Counted from the stretch's first letter, positions 41,484-51,684 are shown. The stretch is 64,000 nt of DNA from Candidatus Melainabacteria bacterium (GCA_003151275.1 PLXC01000059.1:73241-137240); one strand, 5' to 3'. Numbers and translations are program-made. The notes: a model not told the origin generated them from the letters alone.

Positions 41484-42863
41484 ATGGCCAAACCAGTGGT
41501 CGCAATTGTTGGCCGCCCGAACGTTGGCAAATCCACGTTCTTTAACCGCTGCGTGGGAGCACGTCACGCCATTGTTGACGATAGCCCAGGCGTTACACGC
41601 GACAGAATTTATCGCGAGACAGATTGGGCCGGTCGGCAATTCTTACTCGTAGACACGGGTGGCGTCATTCCCAACAGCCCGGAATCCATTGCCAATGAAG
41701 TGTTTGACCAGGTCACTCTTGCCGTCGACGAAGCTGACGTGATCATTTTTATGGTCGATGGGAAATCCGGCATTTCTGGCGCGGATGAAGAAGTGGCAAA
41801 CTTACTGCGCCGCAGCAAAAAACCAATTGTGGTGGCAGTCAATAAAATTGACGAACCGAAAGAGCAACCCAATGCCATGGAATTTTACGGTTTGGGTTTA
41901 GGCGAACCGCACACACTTTCAGCGATGCGAGGCAGCGGTGGCGTTGGTGACTTGCTGGACAAAATCGTCTCCTATTTTCCAGCCGATACTCGTCCAAAAA
42001 TCGACCTGGATCTTATCCCTTTCGACGGTACTGAGCTGGTCGAGGAAGAAGAGGTAGGGCCACTCTCCGTAGCCATTGTTGGACGCCCGAACGTGGGCAA
42101 ATCATCAATCGTAAATGTTCTGGTTGGCACAAATCGAAGTATTGTCTCCTCCGTACCGGGCACCACCCGTGATGCCATCGACACAAAAATAAAATACCAG
42201 GGCAGAGAGCTAATTCTTGTCGATACGGCTGGAATACGAAGAAAGTCCAGAGTCGATTATGGCGTTGAGGCATTCGCCGTTGTTCGCTCTTTGCGAGCCC
42301 TGGAACGAGCTGATGTTGTGGTTTTAATTTTAGATGCCACTCAGGAAATTTCCGACCAGGATCAAAAAATCGCCGGTAAAATCGACGAAGCTGGTCGCGG
42401 CGCAGTGATCGTCGTCAACAAGTGGGACTTGATCGAAGACAAATCTTCGAGACTGATGAAGCAATATACCGAGAATGTGAAAACCGAGCTTCGCAGCCTG
42501 GCATTTTCTGAAGTGATTTTTACCAGCGCTATTTCCAAACAGCGCGTCACTAAGATCATTGAGGCAGTCGAACGCGCTCATGCCCAAACAAAGAAGCGCA
42601 TTGGCACTGGACTTCTCAACCAAATCATCAACGAATCCGTGGCCCTCGTGCCACCGCCATCATCCAAACGTGGAAAACGTCTCAAAGTCTATTACACAAC
42701 TCAAGTTTCTACCGCTCCACCGACTTTCATTTTGTTTGCCAACGACGACAAATTGATGACGAAAAATTATGAGGCTTATTTGGAAAGAAAGTTACGCGAA
42801 GCATTTGGATTCGAAGGAACGCCGATTAGAATAGTGACCAGGGCCAAAAAGGATAATCGCTGA
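41484..42863 (+). CDS. der: Ribosome-assembly GTPase Der (EngA)
   Basis: Der has two tandem GTPase domains and a KH-like C-terminus and is needed for 50S maturation. The 459-residue protein shows IVGRPNVGKSTFFNRCVGAR, DSPGVTRDRIYRETDW, VDTGG and NKID in domain 1. Domain 2 has IVGRPNVGKSSIVNVLVG, SSVPGTTRDAIDTKI, VDTAGIRRKSRV and VNKWDL. The KH domain (LKVYYTTQVSTAPPTFILFA) follows. ATG 41484 follows an AAGGAAAGGAAC site; upstream in-frame codons lie in repeat B and are rejected. plsY follows 12 bases later. Confidence 0.97.
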   Translation: MAKPVVAIVGRPNVGKSTFFNRCVGARHAIVDDSPGVTRDRIYRETDWAGRQFLLVDTGGVIPNSPESIANEVFDQVTLAVDEADVIIFMVDGKSGISGADEEVANLLRRSKKPIVVAVNKIDEPKEQPNAMEFYGLGLGEPHTLSAMRGSGGVGDLLDKIVSYFPADTRPKIDLDLIPFDGTELVEEEEVGPLSVAIVGRPNVGKSSIVNVLVGTNRSIVSSVPGTTRDAIDTKIKYQGRELILVDTAGIRRKSRVDYGVEAFAVVRSLRALERADVVVLILDATQEISDQDQKIAGKIDEAGRGAVIVVNKWDLIEDKSSRLMKQYTENVKTELRSLAFSEVIFTSAISKQRVTKIIEAVERAHAQTKKRIGTGLLNQIINESVALVPPPSSKRGKRLKVYYTTQVSTAPPTFILFANDDKLMTKNYEAYLERKLREAFGFEGTPIRIVTRAKKDNR

Positions 42864-42875
42864 GGAGTCGTTAGG

Positions 42876-43604
42876 TTGATCAGCGCACTGCTATTAATTA
42901 TTTGTGCGTACGTAATGACGTCTATTCCAACTGGATATTGGTTGGTTAAGGCTTTAAAAGGAACCGACGTTCGTACTTTCGGCAGTGGCTCAACAGGAGC
43001 CACAAATGTTTGGCGTTGCGCCGGACCAGCCGCGGGGATCTTTGTTTTCTGTTTCGATACTTTGAAGGGATACATACCAGTGGCGGCTGCCGTGTATTTC
43101 GACAACCACGGACTGGCGCCCGAATGGAGCTTCACTTATCCGCATTTGATACCATCTATAGTGGCGGCAGCGGCCCTGGTTGGGCATAGCCGTTCAATCT
43201 TTCTCAAATTCCAAGGTGGCAAAAGCGCTGCCACAGGGCTGGGAACTCTGCTCGCCTTAAGCCCGCTTGGTGGAATGTGCACTTTTCTAACCTGGATGTT
43301 AATCGTCAAAACGAGCGGATATATATCCTTGGCATCAATCCTGGGCGTCGGCTCGTGCCCCTTTTGGTTTTATCTCTTTGGAGCGCCCTGGGCGGCGATT
43401 GGTTATTGCGTCTTTGGCTTCATCTACGTAACCTACAGGCACAAAGCGAACATAAAACGTATGCTTAAAGGAACAGAACCTAAAGTTGGAGATAAGAAAA
43501 AGCCTCCTCCATCCGAACCAACTGTTTCAGCTGGCACCACATCCAGCGGCTTGGAAGCAAATGCTCTTACTGACACCACATCTAACACCACAGAATCGAC
43601 TTAA
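42876..43604 (+). CDS. plsY: Glycerol-3-phosphate acyltransferase PlsY
   Basis: PlsY moves the acyl group from acyl-phosphate to glycerol 3-phosphate at the inner membrane. The 242-residue protein has about five membrane helices and the three PlsY motifs: FGSGSTGATNVWR, GHSRSIFLKFQGGKSAATGLG, and a late TM segment with FIYVTYRHKANIKRM. The C-terminal 40 residues are a Ser/Thr/Pro-rich extension not usual for the family. TTG 42876 has AGGAG 8 bases upstream overlapping the end of der, so the two are co-transcribed. Confidence 0.94.
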   Translation: MISALLLIICAYVMTSIPTGYWLVKALKGTDVRTFGSGSTGATNVWRCAGPAAGIFVFCFDTLKGYIPVAAAVYFDNHGLAPEWSFTYPHLIPSIVAAAALVGHSRSIFLKFQGGKSAATGLGTLLALSPLGGMCTFLTWMLIVKTSGYISLASILGVGSCPFWFYLFGAPWAAIGYCVFGFIYVTYRHKANIKRMLKGTEPKVGDKKKPPPSEPTVSAGTTSSGLEANALTDTTSNTTEST

Positions 43605-43605
43605 T

Positions 43606-44778
43606 ATGAAAAGTTCACTACCTCTAATTTCCACAAGCGCCCTAGTTTTGGCTCTCACGACGACTCTAGACTGTGGCGCTCAGCCACCACATGCTGCAGC
43701 GGCAGCAAAAACTGCCGTCTCGGCGGCAAGAACTGCAGTGTCAGCCGCTAAAACAGCTGTCTCTGCGGCAAAAACGGCCGTCTCAGCACAATCGCACTTA
43801 ACCCCGGAAGAGACCGAAAATATTCGCATCTATAAAGCTGTCAATCGAGCTGTGGTGAATATCTCCAGCCAGACCTCATCTGAAGACGTTTACCTCAATT
43901 TGATTCCTAAAGAAGGGTACGGGTCGGGCACGATCATCTCGCCGGATGGTTATATCCTGACAAACAATCACGTAATAAACGGAGCGAGCAGTGTTCGCGT
44001 CACCTTATATGACGGCTCCAGCTTCCCAGCCGTGCTCGTCGGTGAGGATCCAACGAACGACTTAGCCGTGATCAAAATTGTTGTGCCAGCAACGCAAAAA
44101 CTGACCATGCTGCCCCTGGGCGATTCGTCCAATCTCGAGGTCGGTCGCCGCGTCCTAGCCATTGGCAATCCATTTGGCCTGGACCGGACCATGTCCCAAG
44201 GCATAGTCTCAAGCCTTGGTCGAACCTTACGCACCGACAAAGATAGACTGATCAAAGGAATAATTCAGACTGACGCGGCCATAAATCCAGGCAACTCTGG
44301 TGGACCGCTGCTCGATTCGTCAGGACACATGATCGGCATCACGACAGCGATTTTGAGCCGCAGCGGTCAATCAGCTGGAATCGGGCTAGCCATTCCTATA
44401 AATATTGCCAAACGAATTGTGCCAGAGTTAATTGCGCATCACGGCGTCAGTAGACCGGATCTAGGCATAGAGGCGTTCGAGCGCACTGAGAAAGGGCTGA
44501 GAATTCTACGCTTGGACCCAAAAGGGCCGGCAGCCATAGCTGGCTTAAGCGGACCAAAGTTAGTTATTTATAGAGACGGCGACTTTCTTTTTCAAAACGT
44601 GGATCGCAGCCTGGCTGACGTTATCACCGGGGTTGATGGCACTCCAGTCAAATCTCAAGATGAATTGTTGTCATACGTGGAGCAAAAGAAAGCTGGTCAA
44701 GTGGTTACACTGACTGTATTGCGCGCAGGGCGATCGGTCAAAATTCCAGTAAAATTGTCACTTGTAAGTTCTGCATAA
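43606..44778 (+). CDS. HtrA/DegP-type serine protease with PDZ domain
   Basis: The 390-residue exported protease has a signal peptide ([19 protein letters not shown]) and an alanine-rich spacer of four [12 protein letters not shown] repeats (residues about 28-60). The trypsin-like domain has the catalytic triad His in [13 protein letters not shown], Asp in [11 protein letters not shown] and Ser in [14 protein letters not shown]. One C-terminal PDZ domain follows ([40 protein letters not shown]). It acts in envelope protein quality control. ATG 43606 falls one base after the plsY stop. The spacer repeats are tandem at DNA level. Confidence 0.93.
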   Translation: MKSSLPLISTSALVLALTTTLDCGAQPPHAAAAAKTAVSAARTAVSAAKTAVSAAKTAVSAQSHLTPEETENIRIYKAVNRAVVNISSQTSSEDVYLNLIPKEGYGSGTIISPDGYILTNNHVINGASSVRVTLYDGSSFPAVLVGEDPTNDLAVIKIVVPATQKLTMLPLGDSSNLEVGRRVLAIGNPFGLDRTMSQGIVSSLGRTLRTDKDRLIKGIIQTDAAINPGNSGGPLLDSSGHMIGITTAILSRSGQSAGIGLAIPINIAKRIVPELIAHHGVSRPDLGIEAFERTEKGLRILRLDPKGPAAIAGLSGPKLVIYRDGDFLFQNVDRSLADVITGVDGTPVKSQDELLSYVEQKKAGQVVTLTVLRAGRSVKIPVKLSLVSSA

Positions 44779-44800
44779 GGCTGAGGCCACGGAGAGGAAA

Positions 44801-45520
44801 TTGTCAAGGATTCTCGTAATAGACGATGACCAGGCGATCGCTGAGCTGGTAAAGATCAATCTCGAACTGCTCGGGCACCAGGTCACAACCGCAAACGACG
44901 GCATAAAAGGACTGGCGCTAGCCCAACAGAATCGACCGGATTTAGTCGTCCTCGATGTGATGATGCCTGACCTGGACGGCTTTACCGTATGCCAGCGCCT
45001 GAGGCAAAATCCCGCTACTCATCCCATCCCAGTATTGATGCTAACCGCCCTGGGCATGACCAAAGACAAAGTGACTGGCTTCGATTCCGGAGCTGATGAC
45101 TACCTTGTCAAGCCATTTGAAATTCCAGAATTGCAAGTCCGAATCCGGGCCTTACTGCGCAGATCGGGCTCAGTGCCACAGTCGTCCACGTTGCCTGAGA
45201 TTCTTCACGCGGGTGAAATAACGCTAATCCCGGAGAATTTACAAGCCAAAGTGAAAGAACGCATCGTCAAGTTAACGCCGACTGAATTCGAAATTCTGCA
45301 TTGTTTAATGCAGCATCACGGTCAAACCGTCTCCACAGGAAAGCTTCTCGAAGAAGTATGGGGCTACTCTCCAGACGATGATGTAGACACAATTCGCGTC
45401 CACATTCGCCACTTGCGGACGAGACTGGAAACGGCAGATCGAAAATACATCAAAACCGTATATGGTGGCGGATATCAGCTGATAGCGGAGGGATTTGAAC
45501 GGGCCGCGGGCGAGTCGTAA
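44801..45520 (+). CDS. OmpR/PhoB-family response regulator
   Basis: The 239-residue protein has a receiver ([15 protein letters not shown], Asp in [14 protein letters not shown], Thr in [12 protein letters not shown], Lys in [13 protein letters not shown]). A winged-helix output follows ([47 protein letters not shown]). It resembles the RpaA/RpaB-like regulators of cyanobacteria, but that branch is only inferred. TTG 44801 follows GGAGAGG. It lies 22 bases after the protease gene, and no histidine kinase is adjacent. Confidence 0.93.
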   Translation: MSRILVIDDDQAIAELVKINLELLGHQVTTANDGIKGLALAQQNRPDLVVLDVMMPDLDGFTVCQRLRQNPATHPIPVLMLTALGMTKDKVTGFDSGADDYLVKPFEIPELQVRIRALLRRSGSVPQSSTLPEILHAGEITLIPENLQAKVKERIVKLTPTEFEILHCLMQHHGQTVSTGKLLEEVWGYSPDDDVDTIRVHIRHLRTRLETADRKYIKTVYGGGYQLIAEGFERAAGES

Positions 45521-46087
45521 ATCAGTCATTTCTATGTCGGTCAAGTCCCTTCTAATCACTGTGCATGAGACTTTCTTATGCTCCGGACAGCCTTTTAATT
45601 TTTACCGATATCGGTAAAAATTCTAGCGCCCCTCGGGGTCGATGCCTTCTATGCCTGGCTTCAGCTCATCAACCCCAATCAAATCCCGGTCACACCGGTC
45701 ACACCGTTGATTGTGGCTGTTTGCTTGCCTTTTTAGCCACTGCGCGCCACTATATGTAGTGACATTGATTTGCCTAACTGATAAAAAAAGTGTCTGGCAA
45801 TATTACAAATTCACCAGCGCCGCTTGACATATACCGATTGAATATCAATTATTTCGATCGATTTTCTCAGATGAGAGAAGACTTCAAATAGCCGTAGTCA
45901 AGCACTCGAAACCGCCACGTATTCAAATTCTATAGAAATCATGCAGAAACAAACTATAGACATTTTAAGTTAAGAGAGGGGCGCTTCGGTAGACATTCTT
46001 GAAATCCACCCGATATGATGTGCAGCGAGCCATTGATAACTTATCAAAGGCTTGTTGTACCGCCATCGGTGTCTAAGGAGAAGTAAC
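45521..46087. other. Non-coding region between the response regulator and the MBOAT operon
   Basis: No credible gene was found in 567 bases. It contains palindrome copy 7 and a short tandem CGGTCACAC repeat at about 45687-45706. The part from 45780 to 46030 is AT-rich with a TTGACA hexamer at about 45824-45829, and probably holds the promoter for the MBOAT operon. Confidence 0.45.
45597..45622. repeat. 24-bp palindromic repeat, copy 7 (26 bp perfect)
   Basis: Half-site AATTTTTACCGAT mirrored exactly, identical to copies 2 and 4. It lies 76 bases after the OmpR-type regulator gene. A frame from 45565 runs through the palindrome and is rejected as a gene. Confidence 0.85.
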
Positions 46088-47539
46088 TTGCTATTCAACA
46101 GTTTGCAGTACTTGGTGTTCTTGCCCACAGTATTTTTGCTGTTCTGGCTGCTTCCGCATCGCGCTCGCGTGCCACTACTTTTGGTGGCGAGTTATGTTTT
46201 CTACATGACCTGGCGTCCAATATACGGATTGCTAATCCTTGGCTTGACTGTCGCCAACTACTTCCTTGTTAATCGAATTGAAAAATCGCAAGACAAGAAA
46301 AAGGTGTGGGTCGGCGTCACGGTTGCGGTTAACCTCGTTACCCTCGGCGTCTTTAAGTATTTGAATTTCGGTCTCGATACGATCAAAGATGGTTTAGCTC
46401 TGGCTGGCGTCAATTGGCACGAACCTCATCTTCATATTCTTCTGCCGCTCGGTATTTCTTTCTTCGTCTTCGAATTCATTCACTACGCAGTTGAGGTCTA
46501 TCGAGGCAAACCTGTCGTTAAATCGATTTTTGACTTCGCCCTGTTTGCCTCCTTCTTCCCCACTCAGATTGCCGGTCCTATTAAACGGTACCAAGACTTC
46601 ATTCCCCAGCTGAGTATCTCTGCCAAGTTCAAGTGGGAATATGTTGATGAAGGTATGCAGATGATCCTCATGGGTCTCGGCAAAAAAGTATTGATCGCCG
46701 ACAATCTAGCCATGGTCGTGCAAGCAGGATTCTCACATCCGGAGAATTTCTCTTCCTTAGATCTATGGTTGATCACATACGCTTTCGCTTTCCAAATCTT
46801 CTTCGACTTTGCCGGCTACACCGACATCGCTCGCGGTTCAGCTATGCTTTTCGGCTACAAAGTGCCGATTAACTTCAACTTGCCTTACCTGGCTGCAAAC
46901 GTTTCCGACTTCTGGAATCGTTGGCACATCAGCTTGTCCACCTGGTTGAGAGATTACCTCTTCATCCCTATAGGCGGCTCACGGTGCGGCAAATGGTTGA
47001 ATTACCGCAACTTGTTTCTGACCATGGCCCTGGGCGGCTTGTGGCACGGCGCTGCTATGCACTACCTGGCCTGGGGCGCCTATCAAGGTGCACTGTTGAT
47101 TCTGCACAAAGAGTATTCAAAGGGTCTAGAGAAAGTCGGAGTGGCATCCAAGCTGCTCAGCTCGAAGCTCTATCACGTCGTTTCAATTGGGATCACGTTC
47201 CACATCGTATGTCTCGGTTGGGTTCTCTTCCGCGCCGACGATCTAAATATTGCCGGCAAGATCCTTTTAAAACTGGCCCAAGCTCCGGCTGCCCTGGCCC
47301 ACTTCAACTCTGCTCAACTGGCAGTGTTGCAGATTCGCGATCCTATTATCTTCCCTTCGTTGGTTCTGATTGTGCCAATCCTGATGATCTCTCAAGTAGT
47401 CGTTAATTGGCTGAATGACAAAAAGTTCTATCAGAGTCCGCCCTGGGCAGTGCAAGTGGCAGTCATGGTGATCCTCATGTGCGTGCTCACAATCTTCAGT
47501 CCAGATAGTTCTCCGAAGTTCATCTACTTCCAGTTCTAA
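46088..47539 (+). CDS. MBOAT-family O-acyltransferase (AlgI/DltB-like)
   Basis: The 483-residue protein has about eleven membrane helices and belongs to the AlgI/PatA/DltB branch that moves acyl groups across the membrane to a polysaccharide or wall polymer. Signature segments are LPLGISFFVFEFIHYAVEVY, FASFFPTQIAGPIKRY, FNLPYLAANVSDFWNRWHIS and MALGGLWHGAAMHYLAWGAY with the catalytic His. TTG 46088 has AAGGAG with 7-base spacing. Its stop overlaps the next start (TAATG). With the three SGNH-like genes that follow it makes a plausible O-acylation system; the acceptor polymer is unknown. Confidence 0.92.
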   Translation: MLFNSLQYLVFLPTVFLLFWLLPHRARVPLLLVASYVFYMTWRPIYGLLILGLTVANYFLVNRIEKSQDKKKVWVGVTVAVNLVTLGVFKYLNFGLDTIKDGLALAGVNWHEPHLHILLPLGISFFVFEFIHYAVEVYRGKPVVKSIFDFALFASFFPTQIAGPIKRYQDFIPQLSISAKFKWEYVDEGMQMILMGLGKKVLIADNLAMVVQAGFSHPENFSSLDLWLITYAFAFQIFFDFAGYTDIARGSAMLFGYKVPINFNLPYLAANVSDFWNRWHISLSTWLRDYLFIPIGGSRCGKWLNYRNLFLTMALGGLWHGAAMHYLAWGAYQGALLILHKEYSKGLEKVGVASKLLSSKLYHVVSIGITFHIVCLGWVLFRADDLNIAGKILLKLAQAPAALAHFNSAQLAVLQIRDPIIFPSLVLIVPILMISQVVVNWLNDKKFYQSPPWAVQVAVMVILMCVLTIFSPDSSPKFIYFQF

Positions 47540-48876
47540 TGGTCACTGCGACGTCGGCGGTAGAGTCCAGGCTTGTGCAAGCAAGCTCTGCGAGTCGAAC
47601 GATTCAGGCATCTCCTTTGGCAATAGCACAATCAATATCAACAAAAAGGCATCCTTTCGCGAGTAACCTTGCGAAAAGCCGCTTCTTTGCTGCCACTGTC
47701 TTGTTTATTTCAGTTAGCGCCGCGTGGGGTTGCTTGCGCCTTGGCGCCCTCAGCCCATCAGACTTCCCGTTCTACACCTGGACGGCCTGTGCAATAGAGG
47801 ACTTTCTCAGCAACGAGCAGGCCCGACCGCAAATCGACTTTGTCGGTTCATCGTTGGTTCTCGCCCCTCTAGGCGGCGTTGATGCGGATTTCTTGAATGC
47901 TCCAGTCGACGCCCCGCACCACCATCGCAGTCTGTTTTTCGAAAACGCTTTTGCCAAATTGACTGGTGAAAGTGTGACAACGTTCAACTTCGCTTTGCCT
48001 GGAGAAATGCCCTCCGACGCTTATTTGATCACCAAATTTCTGATGAAAGGCGAGAAGCGCCCAAACGTGATTGTTTATGGCGTAGGTCCAAGAGATTTCC
48101 TCGATAACCTTTTGCCGAGTCCATCTGCAACTGATCCGTATTCATTGCTCAGTCGATTCGGTGATGTGAACGATCGCATCGCTTTAATCTCTCCTGACTG
48201 GCAACAACGAATGAATTACGAGTTAGGCAGATTATTGTATCCCTATGGCCAAAAAGTAGATTTGTCGACATCGTTCAGCCGTGTTGTTACCGCAACCCTA
48301 GCCAAACTGCTACCGCCCACTAATGGTGGGTCGCCAATGAGTGTTCGTCGCATTATTCTGCCTGAATATCGCAACTTTGAAGTGGCAAAAAACGAGTGCT
48401 TATTCACACCAACGACCGCGGCCAATCGACCGGCCTTTTCTGACAATATCGCTGAATACCGCAAACGCTATAAGAGCTTGAAGTGGGACACTTATTTGAC
48501 GCAGATGCGGTTTATGACTGACATTCTGAACATTGCCCGCGAGCGCAAAACTCACGTAGTAATCGTGGCCATGCCGATCACGCAGATCAATCGCTCCTTG
48601 CTCAGCGATTTAGCCTGGGATGTATACAAGAAAAGCATCAAAGTGGTGGCCTTGGCAAAAGGTGCATCTTTTATAGACATGGAAGCTTCAGGAAAATTTC
48701 AACTCTCAGATTTTGGTGACACAGTCCATCTACACTCAGGTGGTGGTGCCAAGTTGCTAGATTTACTGGCTGAGCGCTTAGTTAAAGACCAAGCCGTTAT
48801 GACTGCTTTGAATAAACCTTCTCGAACCGACGATCATTCAACCACTCTTGCCGGCTTGAAAGGAACTATTCAATGA
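47539..48876 (+). CDS. SGNH-like (DUF1574/AlgJ-like) O-acylation partner 1
   Basis: The 445-residue protein has one N-terminal membrane helix (FFAATVLFISVSAAWGCLRL) and an extracytoplasmic SGNH-like domain. Motifs are DFVGSSLVLAPLGGVDADFL (nucleophile Ser in GSS), FNFALPGEMPSDAYLITKFL, VIVYGVGPRDFLDNLL and FGDTVHLHSGGGAKLLDLL (Asp-x-x-His). Such proteins receive the acyl group from an MBOAT enzyme and place it on the polymer. The start overlaps the MBOAT stop by one base, and its stop overlaps the next start (ATGA). Confidence 0.82.
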   Translation: MVTATSAVESRLVQASSASRTIQASPLAIAQSISTKRHPFASNLAKSRFFAATVLFISVSAAWGCLRLGALSPSDFPFYTWTACAIEDFLSNEQARPQIDFVGSSLVLAPLGGVDADFLNAPVDAPHHHRSLFFENAFAKLTGESVTTFNFALPGEMPSDAYLITKFLMKGEKRPNVIVYGVGPRDFLDNLLPSPSATDPYSLLSRFGDVNDRIALISPDWQQRMNYELGRLLYPYGQKVDLSTSFSRVVTATLAKLLPPTNGGSPMSVRRIILPEYRNFEVAKNECLFTPTTAANRPAFSDNIAEYRKRYKSLKWDTYLTQMRFMTDILNIARERKTHVVIVAMPITQINRSLLSDLAWDVYKKSIKVVALAKGASFIDMEASGKFQLSDFGDTVHLHSGGGAKLLDLLAERLVKDQAVMTALNKPSRTDDHSTTLAGLKGTIQ

Positions 48877-50219
48877 CCGGTCTACTGGCACCACCTGCAG
48901 TGAATCAAGCGCCTTCAATAATTGAAGGAAACGCTCCCGTTCCTTTTGTTGACCGAAGAAAAAACGGTCCTCGGCTTAAACGTGGCTTCAACAGCGTCTT
49001 CATCATCGCCTTTATTGCTTACGCGGCTATTAATTTGTACATGTCATTTTCTGCGCCGATCGACTTTGATCCCTACAAGTACATTTATCGCGGCTGGTCC
49101 TGGTGGATTTTCAACGATTTGAGAGAACATCCCCAACCTCACAATATTGCCCTGCTGGGCTCTTCGCTCATGGTCAGTGCTGTTGCCGGGACCGATGCCA
49201 ACTTCCTCAATCAAAAGATCGACCTTACCAAATACCACAAAGCCGCCTATCTCGATGATCGCCTGCAGTCCAAGTTTGGTGGTAAGTTCAATACCTTCAA
49301 TCTGTCTGCGCCAGGACAAATGCCGTCTGATGCTTTTATGATGCTCAAGGGCATGATGAACACCGCAGACCGTCCGGAAGTCGTAGTCTACGGCGTAGCA
49401 CCAAGAGATTTCATCGACAGCACATTGTCGAGTCCGGTTGATACGGAGCCGTTCCATTACTTGAAGCGCATAGTGAATTTGGATGACGTATCGAGTGCGT
49501 TATTCAGAAGCCCGCAATCCAAGCTGGATTTCTGGCTCTCCAAGAGTTTGTATTTCTATCAATACTCATTGGACATCGAGATGGCTGTTAGCGAATTCGT
49601 CACTGACAAACTTGTTGTTCTATTGCCACCAGACAAGCGACATCTTTTCACGTGGTGGGATCGTACACGCTTGCTGCCTAATTATTTGCCAGGCGAAATC
49701 AAGCCAGGCGCCATGATTAGCGCCCCTATGGATATTGAAACAGCGAAATCGCATTTCGCCGACAACACCAAGGAATACATTCAACGCTACAAAAAGCCAG
49801 ACCGTCATATCTACAAAACACAGTTCATTTTCTTGAATAAACTGGCTGAGTTTTGCCAGAGAGAAAAAATCGAACTCGTGATTGTGAACATGCCGATCAC
49901 TCGGTACAACGTCAGCATTCTCAAGCCACAAGTGTATTTGAACTACATCCAGGCGTTGCGGGAATGGTCGTTCTATCACAATTTCCTTGCCTATGACTTG
50001 TCGAATTTCGAAAAGTACGAGCGATCAGATTTTCACGATTCAGTTCACTTGAATGCATTTGGTGGCAAGAAACTGTTCGACAATATCGTCGACATTCTTG
50101 GATCAAACTTGAGAACTTCGTCGGCTATGGAGATGGCCGGTAAAGAATTGGAGCGGCATCGCGCCGTTGCTGAATACAACAAAAACAACCCAAATCAGTC
50201 GGGGCTTCGACCGCTATGA
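48873..50219 (+). CDS. SGNH-like (DUF1574/AlgJ-like) O-acylation partner 2
   Basis: The 448-residue paralogue has the same plan. It has a helix at about residues 42-60 (SVFIIAFIAYAAINLYMSF), ALLGSSLMVSAVAGTDANFL, FNLSAPGQMPSDAFMMLKGM, VVYGVAPRDFIDSTLSSP and SDFHDSVHLNAFGGKKLFDN. The catalytic Ser, Asp and His are retained, so it is not obviously redundant decay. The ATGA overlap with genes on either side shows tight coupling in one operon. Confidence 0.82.
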   Translation: MTGLLAPPAVNQAPSIIEGNAPVPFVDRRKNGPRLKRGFNSVFIIAFIAYAAINLYMSFSAPIDFDPYKYIYRGWSWWIFNDLREHPQPHNIALLGSSLMVSAVAGTDANFLNQKIDLTKYHKAAYLDDRLQSKFGGKFNTFNLSAPGQMPSDAFMMLKGMMNTADRPEVVVYGVAPRDFIDSTLSSPVDTEPFHYLKRIVNLDDVSSALFRSPQSKLDFWLSKSLYFYQYSLDIEMAVSEFVTDKLVVLLPPDKRHLFTWWDRTRLLPNYLPGEIKPGAMISAPMDIETAKSHFADNTKEYIQRYKKPDRHIYKTQFIFLNKLAEFCQREKIELVIVNMPITRYNVSILKPQVYLNYIQALREWSFYHNFLAYDLSNFEKYERSDFHDSVHLNAFGGKKLFDNIVDILGSNLRTSSAMEMAGKELERHRAVAEYNKNNPNQSGLRPL

Positions 50220-51670
50220 CGAGTTCCACAGTAACGGATTTGAAGGATAGTGTTGCAAGACTAGGTGCGTCGACGAACATTGACCCAGCCAAAATTGTAG
50301 CGACCAAAAGCGGCGGCACCAAGAAACAATCGGTAGCGCAGTGCCGAACGTTAGCGGCGTTCTTGCTTTTTATCGTCGTTAACGTGGCGATATCGTATAT
50401 AGTGCCGCATCCAGCAAAAGTTATCGATGATAACTTCATTCAATCAAGCGGCTCAGAAGCTCGCCAGCAGGGCAAGTGGACGTGGTGGGTGACTCGTAAC
50501 TATCTGAATAGACGTCAAGCTCCGGACATTGCAATGTTAGGCAGTTCGCAAATGGGCTCGGCTGTTTTTTCTTCCGACGCTCATACACTAAACAAAGTTT
50601 TGGATTGCGTCGTACACCGTCGTGGTTCGACTCTAGAGAAAGAAATATTCGACCGCACCGGTAAACGCGTAGACACCTTTAACTTCGCCATGGGCGGATC
50701 GATGGCGTCTGATGCTTACATGATTTCCAAAGCCTTGTTCAAAGGCGACAAGAAGCCTCGTATGGTCGTTGTAGGAGTGAGCCCGCGCGACTTTATCGAC
50801 AACACACTGCCATCGGTAAGCTCGACGGAACCATTCAACTTCTTCGCTCCATTCGTAGAGCTGGGCGACCTTGCAAATGTCGCTTTTCCGGATGTTCTGG
50901 GGCAGATGAACTTCCTGATCAAACAAAATTTGCCACTGCAAAGAATCCACGACGCTCTTGAGATTACCGCAAAGAACTATCAACAAGAAGCGCCACAAAA
51001 GATGACAGTTCTGCCCAGAGCTTCTGAACACAAACAACTCCTACGCGCTGTCTTAGGTTCTGTTGACGAAGTTCGCCTGAACGAATGGCTGATACCAGCG
51101 ACGATACCAGCCTGGATCTTTGAAGACAACACGAAAGAATACCTGAATCGATTCAGAAATTGCAGACCACCGATTTATAAAGCTCAAAAAGCATTCTTCA
51201 ATTCGTTCTTAGCTGATATGGACGCCGAACACATCCCAGTTCTGGTAGTCGGAATGCCAAGCCTGAATGCCAATCGCACGATCTTGCCAAAAGACTTCTG
51301 GACAGAATTTCGAGGCAACATAGCGAACATGTGCCAGGAGCACGGGGCAAAATGGATTGACCAAACAGACAATCCAAACTTTGTTTTAACCGACTATTTG
51401 GACACAGTCCACTTAAACGCAAGCGGCGGCAAGAAAATATTCAACGAAATTGCCAAAGCCATAACAGCAGATCCCGAGCTAGTAGCAGTAGTCCAATCCA
51501 AACCAACCAGAAACGCCGACGGCACCCAACTTTCTGAAAAGCCGGACACACTCAAGGATGAAGCCCTCCCGTCGGCTCACCGGAATGAAAGACTGGACAG
51601 CCCTGGGGGTGAAGGCGCCCCGCTGGCTCCGAAGATCCTGACAGCGCCAAATACAAATAAAACGCACTAA
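50216..51670 (+). CDS. SGNH-like (DUF1574/AlgJ-like) O-acylation partner 3
   Basis: The 484-residue paralogue has an N-terminal helix (TLAAFLLFIVVNVAISYIV), AMLGSSQMGSAVFSSDAHTL, FNFAMGGSMASDAYMISKAL, VVGVSPRDFIDNTLPS and DYLDTVHLNASGGKKIFNE. After about residue 430 a charged, Pro-rich tail (NADGTQLSEKPDTLKDEALP) is specific to this copy. It keeps Ser, Asp and His. Three similar partners for one MBOAT is unusual. The PDZ protein gene starts 14 bases after its stop. Confidence 0.82.
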   Translation: MTSSTVTDLKDSVARLGASTNIDPAKIVATKSGGTKKQSVAQCRTLAAFLLFIVVNVAISYIVPHPAKVIDDNFIQSSGSEARQQGKWTWWVTRNYLNRRQAPDIAMLGSSQMGSAVFSSDAHTLNKVLDCVVHRRGSTLEKEIFDRTGKRVDTFNFAMGGSMASDAYMISKALFKGDKKPRMVVVGVSPRDFIDNTLPSVSSTEPFNFFAPFVELGDLANVAFPDVLGQMNFLIKQNLPLQRIHDALEITAKNYQQEAPQKMTVLPRASEHKQLLRAVLGSVDEVRLNEWLIPATIPAWIFEDNTKEYLNRFRNCRPPIYKAQKAFFNSFLADMDAEHIPVLVVGMPSLNANRTILPKDFWTEFRGNIANMCQEHGAKWIDQTDNPNFVLTDYLDTVHLNASGGKKIFNEIAKAITADPELVAVVQSKPTRNADGTQLSEKPDTLKDEALPSAHRNERLDSPGGEGAPLAPKILTAPNTNKTH

Positions 51671-51684
51671 GCCTGGTGCACAAA

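Noticed and set aside
10405..45622. The 24-bp palindromes as ordinary rho-independent terminators
   Set aside because: One copy lies between divergent starts where no transcript ends, and the symmetric A/T arms extend the stem instead of giving a free U-tract.
45565..45759. Plus-strand frame of 64 codons through palindrome copy 7
   Set aside because: The frame exists because the palindrome lacks stops; no ribosome site and no protein-like composition.
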